Translations under genes and position numbers: made by a program
From: Bradyrhizobium sp. AT1
GTDB taxonomy: Bacteria > Pseudomonadota > Alphaproteobacteria > Rhizobiales > Xanthobacteraceae
Assembly: GCF_001590795.1 (NCBI RefSeq)
Contig: NZ_JXDL01000001.1
Span: 5,769,981-5,807,682, forward strand
DNA: 37,702 nt
Direction: 5' to 3'
The notes under the pieces: generated by a model
The model's input: only the letters and a program-made list of their open reading frames with translations
Told to the model about the DNA's origin: nothing
The model's database searches: none
Part shown: in pieces, positions 1 to 8,109 of the stretch
How positions within the stretch are numbered: position 1 is the stretch's first letter
How the letters are laid out: each line of letters begins with the position of its first letter

Positions 1-1
1 C

Positions 2-631
2 TCACTTCAGGATCGCCCTGATCGCATCGAAGGTGCGCTTGACGAATGCCTCCGGCTTCTCACGCGCGCCGTCGCCGATCCAGCTCTCGCCGCCGACGCG
101 CATCGCGCCGGTGGCGATCATGGCGACGAGCCGCGCCTTCATTTGATCCGATTTGGTTCGCCCGCGCCGGGCGAGGCCGTCGGCCAGCGCGCGTTCGAGC
201 TTCTCATATTTGAGCTGGTCGCGGGCCTGCAGCGCGGGATTGTCGCGCTTGAGCCGCGACATCGCCGCGGTCTCCGCCGGATCGATCCGCTTGATCGCCG
301 CCGCGATCGCGTTCTCCGCGGCCGTCAGCATGGGCTCGTCCGCAGGCCGTGCGACGATCTCGGCGGTCAACGCGCAGGCGGCGTTCTCCTGCCAGGCGGC
401 GACCACGTCCTCCTTGGACGCGAAATAATGGAAGAAGCTGCGGCGCGACACCTCTGCCGCCGCCGCGATGTCGTCGATGGTCGTGGCCTCGAAGCCGCGC
501 TCCAGGAACAGCGTCATCGCCGCCCGGGTCAGCCGCGCGCGGGTCTCCTGCCGCTTGCGCTGGCGCAGGCCGGTGCCGTCAGGGGATTTTCCGCCCGCGG
601 GCAATTTCCGGGCAACCTTCGAAGCCTTCAA
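2..631 (-). CDS. TetR/AcrR family transcriptional regulator
   Basis: A 209-residue one-component repressor of the TetR family. The N-terminal DNA-binding domain spans about residues 27-75, with the helix-turn-helix around 50-70 (TIDDIAAAAEVS then FFHYFASKED, the usual TetR signature). The C-terminal ligand-binding half is divergent, so the inducer cannot be read. The first 25 residues are basic and probably disordered. The start is TTG at 631, preceded by an AAGAGGTG ribosome-binding site about 7 nt upstream; no ATG fits better. It diverges from the SDR gene at 716, and a perfect palindrome lies between them. That arrangement suggests it represses itself and the two reductase-type genes. Family assignment is secure; target and ligand are inference. 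Confidence 0.93.
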   Translation of the reverse strand: MKASKVARKLPAGGKSPDGTGLRQRKRQETRARLTRAAMTLFLERGFEATTIDDIAAAAEVSRRSFFHYFASKEDVVAAWQENAACALTAEIVARPADEPMLTAAENAIAAAIKRIDPAETAAMSRLKRDNPALQARDQLKYEKLERALADGLARRGRTKSDQMKARLVAMIATGAMRVGGESWIGDGAREKPEAFVKRTFDAIRAILK

Positions 632-653
632 ATTGGTTCACCTCTTGAAAAGT

Positions 654-666
654 TGCACTCAGTGCA
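654..666. promoter_or_regulatory. Perfect palindrome, candidate TetR operator
   Basis: TGCACT-C-AGTGCA is a perfect 6+1+6 inverted repeat in the 84-nt divergent intergenic region. On the + strand, TTGAAA at 645-650 could serve as a -35, placing the palindrome between the promoter elements of the SDR operon, where a bound TetR dimer would block polymerase. Seen in sequence; the regulatory role is inferred from position. Confidence 0.65.
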
Positions 667-715
667 CATTTAGACAGTCCGCGGGCCTCATTCCAGCCCG
701 GAACGGAGATAGGGC

Positions 716-1654
716 ATGACCGACTGGACCACGGCAGAGATCCCCTCTCTCGGCGGCAAGACGGCCGTCGTCACGGGAGCCACGGGCGGCCTCGGTTACG
801 AGACGGCGATGGCGCTGGCGGGCGCCGGTGCCATTGTCATACTCACCGGACGCAGCGACGCAAAGGGCCTGCGGGCGATCGAGGGCATCTGCGAGCGGTT
901 TCCCAATGCGCTGATCGCCTACGAGCATCTCGATCTCGCCAGCCTCGCCTCCGTCGCCGATTTCGCCAGCCGCTTTGCCGCCGGCAACGAGCAACTCGAT
1001 CTCCTCGTCAACAATGCCGGCGTGATGGCGCTGCCGAAGCGGCAGCAGACCGAGGATGGCTTCGAGATGCAGTTCGGCACCAACTATCTCGGCCACTACG
1101 CCCTGACGGCGCATCTGTTGCCGCAGCTTCGCCGCGCGCGGGCGGCGCGTGTCGTCAATCTCTCGAGCCTTGCGCACCGCTCCGGCGCGATCAATTTCGA
1201 CGATCTGCAGGGCAAGCATTCCTATCGCCCGTGGCGCGCCTACTGCCAGTCCAAGCTGGCGATGCTGATGTTCTCGCTCGAACTGCAGCGCCGGAGCGAC
1301 GCGGCCGGCTGCGGTGTGATGAGCATTGCGGCGCATCCCGGCTTTGCGCGCACCGATCTGATCGCGAACGGGCCGGGCACCAGCTCCCTCCAGTCGCGCG
1401 TGAGCCGGTGGCTGCAGCCCTTGATCAGCCAGTCCGCCGCCGAGGGCGCGCTGCCAACGCTGTTTGCCGCGACCTCACCGGCCGCCGAGCCCGGCGGTTA
1501 TTATGGCCCGAACGGATTCTACGAATTGACGGGGGCGCCGGGGCCGGCGCGGATCATGCCGCACGCACAGGACTTTGCCGTTGCCGCCATGCTGTGGGAT
1601 GCTTCGGCGACATTGACCGGTGTCTCCTTCGACGAGATCGCGGTCGCAGCATGA
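716..1654 (+). CDS. Short-chain dehydrogenase/reductase (SDR)
   Basis: A 312-residue NAD(P)-dependent oxidoreductase of the classical SDR fold. The cofactor motif TGATGGLG is at about residues 20-27, the structural NNAG at 99-102, the catalytic Ser near 150 and the YCQSK active-site Tyr/Lys at 176-180. The length and the C-terminal extension resemble the retinol-dehydrogenase/WW-domain-oxidoreductase-like group, so a hydrophobic alcohol or carbonyl substrate is plausible but not shown. ATG at 716 follows GGAGATAGGG. It overlaps the next gene by ATGA, so the two are translationally coupled. It is probably controlled by the divergent TetR protein. Confidence 0.93.
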   Translation: MTDWTTAEIPSLGGKTAVVTGATGGLGYETAMALAGAGAIVILTGRSDAKGLRAIEGICERFPNALIAYEHLDLASLASVADFASRFAAGNEQLDLLVNNAGVMALPKRQQTEDGFEMQFGTNYLGHYALTAHLLPQLRRARAARVVNLSSLAHRSGAINFDDLQGKHSYRPWRAYCQSKLAMLMFSLELQRRSDAAGCGVMSIAAHPGFARTDLIANGPGTSSLQSRVSRWLQPLISQSAAEGALPTLFAATSPAAEPGGYYGPNGFYELTGAPGPARIMPHAQDFAVAAMLWDASATLTGVSFDEIAVAA

Positions 1655-2340
1655 GCCGCGAACAGGCTGGGGACGGCCCGATGCAGGTCATCATCTTCGG
1701 CGCGACCGGCATGGTCGGGCAGGGCGTCCTGCGCGAATGCCTGGTCGATCCCGGCATCGACCGTGTGCTCGTGGTCGGCCGCAGCCCGACCGGCGTGCGC
1801 AGCGCCAAGCTCGTGGAGATCATCCACGACGATTTCCTGGACTATTCGACGATCGAAGCGCAGCTAACCGGCTTCGATGCCTGCTTCTTCTGCCTCGGCG
1901 TCTCCTCGATCGGCATGAGCGAAGAGCGCTACCGCCACCTCACCTATGACCTGACGCTTGCGGCGGCGACGACGCTGGCACGACTCAATCCGCAAATGAC
2001 GTTCACATACGTCACCGGGGCCGGCACCGATTCCACCGAGCAAGGTTCGCGGATGTGGGCGCGGATCAAGGGCAAGACCGAGAACGATCTGCTCAAGCTG
2101 CCGTTCAGGGCCGCCTACATGTTCCGGCCCGGCGCGATCCAGCCCCTGCATGGGGCCCGTTCCAAGACCGCCTGGGTGCAGGCGGTCTATACCGCAACCC
2201 GGCCGCTCTGGTCGGTGCTGCGCCGGCTCTCGCCGCGGCTCGTCACCTCGACCGAGCAGATCGGCCGCGCCATGATCCGCGTCGCCCGGGAGGGGTATCC
2301 GCGGAAGGTGCTGGAAATGGAGGATATCAATAGCCTCTGA
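1651..2340 (+). CDS. NAD(P)-binding epimerase-like protein
   Basis: A 229-residue Rossmann protein of the atypical SDR (NAD-dependent epimerase / HTATIP2-like) type. The dinucleotide motif GATGMVG is at about residues 17-23. A short mid-region YVTGAG and a Lys-containing RIKGKTEN follow in place of a classic YxxxK. The chosen ATG at 1651 overlaps the SDR stop codon (ATGA); an in-frame ATG at 1681 would remove ten residues and cannot be excluded. Coupling to the SDR gene suggests the two act on the same small molecule. The substrate is not predictable from sequence. Confidence 0.88.
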   Translation: MSREQAGDGPMQVIIFGATGMVGQGVLRECLVDPGIDRVLVVGRSPTGVRSAKLVEIIHDDFLDYSTIEAQLTGFDACFFCLGVSSIGMSEERYRHLTYDLTLAAATTLARLNPQMTFTYVTGAGTDSTEQGSRMWARIKGKTENDLLKLPFRAAYMFRPGAIQPLHGARSKTAWVQAVYTATRPLWSVLRRLSPRLVTSTEQIGRAMIRVAREGYPRKVLEMEDINSL

Positions 2341-2422
2341 CCCGCCGACCCGCTAATTTGGACGGAAATTTCGCGGCCTGTGCGCGTTGAGCCCGGTCCA
2401 CTCCGAAGGAGAAGCGTCGGCG

Positions 2423-2872
2423 ATGCCGCCCCAGCTCAAACTGATCGCACTCGACGCCGACGATCTCGCCGTGATCTCGACTCATGTCCAGGACGCCCAT
2501 GTCCAGGCTTCCGACATCCTCTGGCGACAAAGCGAAAAGCGGCTCGTGGTCGGGATGAGCCGGCTGGACTGGGAGCAGACGCTGGAGGGCGAGGCCGAGC
2601 CGCGCCGGCTGGTCGCAGCGCTCCGCTTCGACCGCGTGCTCGCCTGCAAGTCGCGCAACATCGACATGGCTGCTCCCGAGAAGGTCCTGGACCTCGTCGG
2701 CATCGAATTTCACCCGAGGGACGGGCGCAACGAGGAGCCTGCCGGCAGCGCCCTGCTGTTGTTCGCCCACGGCGGGGCCATCCGGCTCGACGTCGAATGC
2801 CTGGAATGTGAGCTGACGGACCTCGGGGCGGATGCACTGGGAACGGGGCTGGAGACCGAGGGGGAGGTGTGA
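2423..2872 (+). CDS. DUF2948 family protein
   Basis: A 149-residue cytosolic protein of the alphaproteobacterial DUF2948 family, which I know as a small conserved protein commonly placed just upstream of hisD. The N-terminus MPPQLKLIALDADDL and the central WRQSEKRLV and DRV stretch are typical. ATG at 2423 has an AAGGAG box 11 nt upstream; a TTG at 2387 in the same frame would add 12 residues but lacks a better site. The gap to hisD is 158 nt. Molecular function is unknown in the family; co-location with hisD is not enough to assign it to histidine synthesis. Confidence 0.85.
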   Translation: MPPQLKLIALDADDLAVISTHVQDAHVQASDILWRQSEKRLVVGMSRLDWEQTLEGEAEPRRLVAALRFDRVLACKSRNIDMAAPEKVLDLVGIEFHPRDGRNEEPAGSALLLFAHGGAIRLDVECLECELTDLGADALGTGLETEGEV

Positions 2873-3030
2873 GGTTGCCGGTATACCAGCCGCACCGCCT
2901 CGCCCCCTGCGCCAGGACAGTGCCTTGCGAGGGTTGACGTCGCTCCCCCGCCGCGCCATTGAGCAGGGGACTTGGTGCGCCAATCCGCCCCAAAGACCAG
3001 CCAGAAGCCAAGCCAGACATTAAGCCAGAC

Positions 3031-4326
3031 ATGCCCGTTCGCCTCGACCGCAGCAGCGCCGATTTTGACCAGCGATTCGCGGCCTTCCTCGCCGCCAAAC
3101 GCGAGGTCTCGGCCGACGTCGAGGCCGCCGCACGCGCGATCGTCGACGATGTCGCGAAGCGCGGGGACGCGGCGCTGCTCGAGGCCACCGCAAAGTTCGA
3201 CCGTTTGACGCTGGATGCATCCAACCTTCGCGTCACCGCCGCCGAGATCGAGGCCGCCACGAAGGCCTGCGAGTCTGCGACGCTGGATGCGCTCAAGCTT
3301 GCGCGCGACCGCATCGAGACCTATCACCGCCGCCAGCTGCCGCAGGACGAGCGCTTCACCGACGCGCTCGGCGTCGAGCTCGGCTGGCGTTACACCGCGA
3401 TCGAATCGGCCGGCCTTTACGTGCCCGGCGGCACCGCGGCCTATCCGTCCTCGGTGCTGATGAACGCCGTGCCCGCAAGGGTCGCCGGCGTCTCGCGCCT
3501 GGTGATGGTGGTGCCGTCGCCCGACGGCAAGCTCAATCCGCTGGTGCTGGCGGCCGCGCATCTCGGCGGCGTCACGGAAGTTTACCGCGTTGGCGGCGCG
3601 CAGGCCGTGGCCGCGCTGGCGCATGGCACCGCGACCATCGCGCCGGTCGCGAAGATCGTCGGCCCCGGCAACGCCTATGTCGCCGCCGCCAAGCGGCTGG
3701 TGTTCGGCAAGGTCGGCATCGACATGATCGCCGGCCCGTCTGAAGTGCTGGTGATCGCCGACGACACCGGCAATGCCGACTGGATCGCCGCCGATCTCCT
3801 CGCTCAGGCCGAGCACGATGCCAGCGCCCAGTCGATCCTGATCACCGACTCGGCGCGGCTTGCCGCCGATGTCGAAAAAGCGGTCGAGGCGCAGTTGAAG
3901 ACGCTGCCGCGCGCCGCGATAGCAAGCGCGTCCTGGGCCGATTTTGGCGCCATCATCATGGTGAAGAACTTAGGCGACGCCATCCCGCTCGCGGACGCCA
4001 TCGCCGCCGAGCATCTCGAGATCATGACCGTCGATCCCGATGCGCTGGCTGCGAAGATCCGCAACGCCGGCGCGGTGTTCCTCGGGCCGCATACGCCGGA
4101 GGCGATCGGCGATTATGTCGGTGGCTCCAACCACGTGCTGCCGACGGCGCGCTCGGCGCGATTCTCCTCGGGCCTGTCGGTGCACGATTTCATCAAACGC
4201 ACCTCGATCCTGAAATGTGGCCCGGATCAGCTGCGTGCGCTGGGTCCGGCCGCGATGACGCTCGGCAAGGCGGAGGGGTTAGATGCCCATTCGCGCTCGA
4301 TTGGATTGCGCCTCAATCTGTCATGA
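3031..4326 (+). CDS. hisD: Histidinol dehydrogenase
   Basis: HisD (431 residues) oxidises L-histidinol to L-histidine in two NAD-dependent steps, the last reactions of histidine synthesis. Conserved blocks are all present: GGTAAYPSSVLM near 133-144, GPGNAYV near 211-217 and GPSEVLV near 235-241. The zinc ligand candidates Gln259, His262, Asp361 and His420 match the E. coli set (259, 262, 360, 419) almost residue for residue. ATG at 3031 gives the usual family length; an upstream in-frame extension to 2959 would add an unrelated Pro/Lys-rich segment and is rejected. No strong Shine-Dalgarno is visible. The stop overlaps the next start by ATGA, beginning the hisD–UPF0262 coupled pair. No other his genes are nearby. 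Confidence 0.97.
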   Translation: MPVRLDRSSADFDQRFAAFLAAKREVSADVEAAARAIVDDVAKRGDAALLEATAKFDRLTLDASNLRVTAAEIEAATKACESATLDALKLARDRIETYHRRQLPQDERFTDALGVELGWRYTAIESAGLYVPGGTAAYPSSVLMNAVPARVAGVSRLVMVVPSPDGKLNPLVLAAAHLGGVTEVYRVGGAQAVAALAHGTATIAPVAKIVGPGNAYVAAAKRLVFGKVGIDMIAGPSEVLVIADDTGNADWIAADLLAQAEHDASAQSILITDSARLAADVEKAVEAQLKTLPRAAIASASWADFGAIIMVKNLGDAIPLADAIAAEHLEIMTVDPDALAAKIRNAGAVFLGPHTPEAIGDYVGGSNHVLPTARSARFSSGLSVHDFIKRTSILKCGPDQLRALGPAAMTLGKAEGLDAHSRSIGLRLNLS

Positions 4327-4820
4327 CAACGCCGCCCGAACAGGACGACTCGCAGAATCGCATCGTCGGCGTCACGCTCGACGAAGAATCGATCGGCCGT
4401 TCCGGGCCCGACATCGAGCATGAGCGCGCGATCGCGATCTACGATCTGATCGAGCAGAACCTGTTCGCGCCCGATGGCGCCGAGGGCAAGGGCCCGTTCA
4501 CGCTGCATATCGGCATCACCGGCAACCGGCTGATGTTCGACATCCGCCGCGAGGATGGCACGCCCGTCGTCGCGCATCTGTTGTCGCTGACGCCGTTCCG
4601 GCGGATCGTGAAAGACTACTTCATGATCTGCGACAGCTATTACCAGGCGATCCGCACCGCGACCCCCGACAAGATCGAGGCCATCGACATGGGTCGCCGC
4701 GGCATCCATGACGAGGGATCGCGCACGCTACAGGAGCGGCTGAAGGGCAAGGTGCGGGTCGACTTCGAGACCTCGCGCCGGCTGTTCACGCTCATAACCG
4801 TCCTGCACTGGAAGGGTTAG
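4323..4820 (+). CDS. UPF0262 family protein
   Basis: A 165-residue protein of the UPF0262 family, conserved in alphaproteobacteria directly after hisD. Recognisable blocks include IEHERAIAIYDLIEQN near residues 37-52, the LTPFRRIVKDYF segment in the middle and a C-terminal RRLFTLITVLHWKG. It has no signal peptide or membrane segment. The ATG overlaps the hisD stop, indicating translational coupling. The stop codon is itself the first base of a palindromic repeat element (4820-4868). The biochemical role of the family is not known to me; an earlier start inside hisD (4215) is a frame extension and was rejected. Confidence 0.93.
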   Translation: MTTPPEQDDSQNRIVGVTLDEESIGRSGPDIEHERAIAIYDLIEQNLFAPDGAEGKGPFTLHIGITGNRLMFDIRREDGTPVVAHLLSLTPFRRIVKDYFMICDSYYQAIRTATPDKIEAIDMGRRGIHDEGSRTLQERLKGKVRVDFETSRRLFTLITVLHWKG

Positions 4821-4868
4821 GGCATGGCCCGGAAAAGTGTGCAGCGGTTTTCCGACAAGGCCATGCCC
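4820..4868. repeat. Nested palindromic repeat element
   Basis: Outer arms GGGCATGGCC (4820-4829) and GGCCATGCCC (4859-4868) are perfectly complementary. Inner arms CGGAAAA (4830-4836) and TTTTCCG (4848-4854) form a second stem. This layout matches a small intergenic palindrome I recall as abundant in Bradyrhizobium and Rhodopseudomonas. It begins at the last base of the UPF0262 stop codon and may stabilise or end the upstream transcript. Confidence 0.75.
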
Positions 4869-4891
4869 TCTACCAAAAGGGCGTAGCCGCG

Positions 4892-5359
4892 ATGGCGGCG
4901 CCGCCACGCGCACGCGATCCGCAATCGGTGCTGTTCGCCTGTGCGATGAACAGCGTGCGCTCGCCTATGGCCGAGAGCCTGCTGCAGCACATGTTTCCGC
5001 AGGGCCTCTACGTGAAGTCGGCCGGCGCCCGGCGCGGCGAGCTCGATCCCTTCGCGGTCGCCGTGATGGCCGAGCTCGGCCAGGACATCTCCGCCCACAA
5101 GCCGCAGACCTTCGAGGAGCTGGAGGACTGGGAGGGGCTGAATTTCGACCTCATCATCACGCTCTCGCCCGAGGCGCACCACAAGGCGCTGGAGCTGACG
5201 CGAACGCTCGCGGCCGACGTCGAATACTGGCCGACGCAGGATCCCACCACCATCGAGGGCAGCCGCGACCAGAAGCTGGCGGCCTATCGCGACGTCTGCG
5301 ACCAGCTGCTGATGCGCATCCGCAAGCGGTTTGCGAAGGTCGGCGCGGCAAGCGGGTAA
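4892..5359 (+). CDS. Low-molecular-weight phosphatase / ArsC-like
   Basis: A 155-residue member of the low-molecular-weight protein tyrosine phosphatase fold, which also contains thioredoxin-type arsenate reductases. The P-loop is C-A-M-N-S-V-R-S at about residues 17-24, a valid CX5R(S/T) signature. The general-acid loop is WPTQDPT near 112-118. The family also has DP plus Tyr residues in true tyrosine phosphatases; here the residue after DP is Thr, and only the single P-loop Cys pattern is evident, so phosphatase versus arsenate reductase stays open. ATG at 4892 lies just after the palindromic repeat. It belongs to the hisD-to-yacG conserved block. Confidence 0.9.
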   Translation: MAAPPRARDPQSVLFACAMNSVRSPMAESLLQHMFPQGLYVKSAGARRGELDPFAVAVMAELGQDISAHKPQTFEELEDWEGLNFDLIITLSPEAHHKALELTRTLAADVEYWPTQDPTTIEGSRDQKLAAYRDVCDQLLMRIRKRFAKVGAASG

Positions 5360-5515
5360 GCATTCGGTACCCGTAACACCCGCGTCACAGACCGCAGGCA
5401 CAGCCATGTCGGAAACCTCGAATCAGCAAAGTCCGGGTTCCCGGGTTGTGAAATCAGCCCCCTTCCGATAGGTTCCGCGCGCAATTCACCCCTGCCTCAT
5501 CTCCCAAATCACCTG

Positions 5516-6148
5516 ATGCTTGGCCGCCCCAAATTCGTACTTGCCTCCGGTTCGCCGCGGCGCCTGTCGCTGCTCAACCAGGCCGGCATCGAGCCGGACG
5601 CACTCCGGCCGGCCGACGTCGACGAGACGCCGAAGCGGGGCGAGCTGCCGCGCGCCTGCGCCAATCGGCTGGCGCGGGCCAAGGCCGATGCGGCGCTGAA
5701 ATCGGTACAGCTCGACGACGAGCTGCGTGGTGCCTTCATCCTCGCCGCCGACACGGTGGTCGCGGTCGGCCGCCGCATCCTGCCCAAGGCCAATCTCGTG
5801 GACGAAGCCGCGCAGTGCCTGCGCCTGCTGTCGGGTCGCAACCACCGCGTCTACACCGCGATCACGCTGGTGACGCCGCGTGAGGCCTTCCGCCAGCGCC
5901 TGGTCGAGACCCGCGTCCGCTTCAAGCGCCTCTCGGAAGACGACATCCAGGCCTATATCGGCTCCGGCGAATGGCGCGGCAAAGCCGGCGGCTATGCTGT
6001 GCAGGGCATCGCCGGCTCCTTCGTGGTGAAGATGGTGGGGTCCTACACCAACGTGGTCGGCCTGCCGCTCTACGAGACCACCACGCTGCTCGGCGGCGAG
6101 GGTTTCCCGATCCGCTTCGGCTGGCTCAACGCCACCACCGCGGTGTGA
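5516..6148 (+). CDS. maf: Maf-type nucleotide pyrophosphatase
   Basis: A 210-residue Maf/YhdE/YceF family protein, a cytosolic nucleoside-triphosphate pyrophosphatase thought to clear modified nucleotides and linked to septum control. Diagnostic motifs are ASGSPRRLSLL near residues 10-20, AADTVVAV near 78-85 and the C-terminal GIAGSFV–GSYTNVVGLPL block. ATG at 5516 is the only sensible start and gives family length. The 156-nt gap upstream is too short to hold infA, which I recall sitting between the phosphatase and maf genes in several related genomes. yacG follows after 157 nt. Confidence 0.95.
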   Translation: MLGRPKFVLASGSPRRLSLLNQAGIEPDALRPADVDETPKRGELPRACANRLARAKADAALKSVQLDDELRGAFILAADTVVAVGRRILPKANLVDEAAQCLRLLSGRNHRVYTAITLVTPREAFRQRLVETRVRFKRLSEDDIQAYIGSGEWRGKAGGYAVQGIAGSFVVKMVGSYTNVVGLPLYETTTLLGGEGFPIRFGWLNATTAV

Positions 6149-6305
6149 GCCGGCAAGCCGCAGCCGAACAAAAATCGCGAAAACAACCCCATGCACCGTA
6201 GATCGCCCCTTGAAGGGATTGCAGAATTTTGAGCGCTGGGGAGCCGCGCGAGGCGGCCGGAGCAACCCCATCCCATCGCCCGCATGAGGGTGGTAGAAGC
6301 CTGCC

Positions 6306-6488
6306 ATGGACGACCAGATCAAAAAAACCGCCGGCCCTCTCAAAACCTGTCCGATCTGCGGCAAATCGCAGGCGGAGGCCACCCGTCCGTTCTGCTCCTC
6401 GCGCTGCCGCGACGTCGATCTGAACCGATGGCTGAAGGGCAGCTATGTCATCCCCGGCCGCGACGATGACGTGGATGACGTGGAATAA
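6306..6488 (+). CDS. yacG: DNA gyrase inhibitor YacG
   Basis: A 60-residue zinc-binding protein. The four zinc cysteines are in CPICGK (residues 15-20) and FCSSRCRD (29-36), the YacG arrangement, followed by the conserved DLNRWLKG and an acidic tail. In E. coli YacG binds GyrB and inhibits gyrase; the same role is inferred here. It follows maf, as it does in many Rhizobiales, and precedes tRNA-Phe. Confidence 0.93.
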   Translation: MDDQIKKTAGPLKTCPICGKSQAEATRPFCSSRCRDVDLNRWLKGSYVIPGRDDDVDDVE

Positions 6489-6674
6489 TTAAACGATATC
6501 AATTGTTTGCTTAGGCCGGCGACGCGTCCCGCGCGAACCCAGCCCAGCCCGCTATAGCTTGTGCACAGCCGGGCCGCGCCCGGCGAAGCCACTTGGCGAA
6601 GCCGGGTGGACAGGCCGCCCCTAGCCCACTATAAACCGCCCGCTCGATGGGCTTTGGCCCCTCTCTTGGAGCAC

Positions 6675-6750
6675 GCCCAGGTAGCTCAGTTGGTAGAGCA
6701 TGCGACTGAAAATCGCAGTGTCGGTGGTTCGATTCCGCCCCTGGGCACCA
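6675..6750 (+). tRNA. tRNA-Phe (anticodon GAA)
   Basis: A 76-nt cloverleaf with encoded CCA. The acceptor arms GCCCAGG and CCTGGGC pair perfectly. The D-arm has AGCTCAGTTGGTAGAGC. The anticodon stem TGCGA/TCGCA encloses CTGAAAA, giving anticodon GAA. The T-arm carries GGTTCGATTCC. By eye I found no second copy of the tRNA 3' end in the window that would mark an integrated element. Confidence 0.97.
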
Positions 6751-6822
6751 CGCTTCGGTTATGCGTAGCGTAGCCACGCTCATCCCCCAGCGAACGCGTG
6801 AAGGTCGCCGCCTCGGTAGTGA

Positions 6823-7872
6823 CTACGTATCGCAGCAGCGCGGAAAGTCCTTGCCGCATTCAGGCGGGCGCTGTCGCTTCCACACGTTGAAGCCCAGCCT
6901 CAAATGGAAATGCTCATAGACATAGGGCGAGTCCGCTAGTCGCCCGCCGAACTTTCGCGCCGCGGGGCCTGGTACCTCGAACGGAAGCGGACGGCCTTCG
7001 GCCTGCCGCTGGGCCGCGAGCTCATCGTAGTAGGTCATGTCGGATGGTTGGAGCGAGTGCTGCAACTGATTTTGCCGGTAAAGTCCGCGTTGCCAATTGT
7101 CGGCCACGCACTTCATGAGATGCCATTTGCGGCGCGAGCCCGGGCTGAGCTTTTCAGGATCGGAGTCGGCGAGCCCGATCGCTGCGGTGAAGAAGTATTG
7201 CGCTGCCGTGCCCAGGTCGCAGCTCGGCTGGTCCAGAATCCACTCGATCACGTCGTCGCGCTGCATGCTGTTGTAGTCCCAACCCTCGACAATGATGTGC
7301 CAGGTGTCGGGAGTCTGAAGCTTGATCCAGGGCAGGAAATCCTCAGGCCCGGTACTGATCGCGGCATGTGGACAGGGCCAATATTGCGAGAGGAGCATCT
7401 CGTCAGGCGCGGCGGCTGCGCGTCTGGCCTCTTCCTGTTTGGCGGCGACCGCCTCGGCGGCATGAACGGCATGGCGCCGCTGCCGCATGCGCTTCACCGT
7501 GGCGGCATCCTGTCCCTGCAGCAGCCAGTCGACCTGCGCTTCGTTCTCGGGGGATCGAGGCGTGAAGTAGACCAGTAGAGCCGCATCGAGGCGGATGATG
7601 GCGGCCGGCGGCAGCACGTCGATCGTGTCGCAAATCGAACCGACCGTCATGTCGCGCATCTTCCTGCGCGCGGCGCGGGCTTCCAGTTCGACATCGGCCA
7701 GGAAGTAGTCCCATGACAGGCCCTGGAACACACCGGCCCCGCCGGCATGGCACACGGCATGCATCATGATGCGATTGCGCGTGGAGTCGCGATAGCGCGC
7801 GATCTTGCTGCCGTCGGCCAGCTCGCTGGCGAGATCACGCAGGGTTTCGTCGACAATAGCATCGGTTGACAT
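6823..7872 (-). CDS. DUF4274 domain-containing protein
   Basis: A 349-residue cytosolic protein. Residues about 188-230 (DTWHIIVEGWDYNS, then WILDQPSCDLGTA) match the DUF4274 pattern, in which an animal- or bacteria-type short repeat ends with a CDLGTA helix. A charged, Ala/Arg-rich likely coiled coil lies at about 122-156 and separates this from an uncharacterised N-terminal domain. ATG at 7872 has a strong AGGAGG site 6 nt upstream. It sits beside tRNA-Phe on the opposite strand and shares a divergent region with the repeat protein at 8110. DUF4274 proteins are often found with toxin-immunity or stress modules, but no partner is visible here, so function is unknown. Confidence 0.8.
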   Translation of the reverse strand: MSTDAIVDETLRDLASELADGSKIARYRDSTRNRIMMHAVCHAGGAGVFQGLSWDYFLADVELEARAARRKMRDMTVGSICDTIDVLPPAAIIRLDAALLVYFTPRSPENEAQVDWLLQGQDAATVKRMRQRRHAVHAAEAVAAKQEEARRAAAAPDEMLLSQYWPCPHAAISTGPEDFLPWIKLQTPDTWHIIVEGWDYNSMQRDDVIEWILDQPSCDLGTAAQYFFTAAIGLADSDPEKLSPGSRRKWHLMKCVADNWQRGLYRQNQLQHSLQPSDMTYYDELAAQRQAEGRPLPFEVPGPAARKFGGRLADSPYVYEHFHLRLGFNVWKRQRPPECGKDFPRCCDT

Positions 7873-8109
7873 GCCGGCCTCCTACAACCTGGAAGTCTAG
7901 GCGCGAACCGTTGAGCGAGTCTGAAACCGGCGGCGTCGGTTCGATCTGTGCCCTTCATAAATTGGAAATGAATCGCGTCCAGGTCGCCATCCTGATGCGT
8001 CGCATTGCCCCAAACTCAATTGCGATCGCCGCAAGCGCTCGTGTTATAGTCCCAACTTTCGGTCGACCCTGCGCTTTTCATCACGTTTGGATTGAGGAAG
8101 GGAAACGCC

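Noticed and set aside
6675..6750. tRNA-Phe as an attachment site for an integrated element
   Set aside because: No integrase gene and no second copy of the tRNA 3' end seen by eye.
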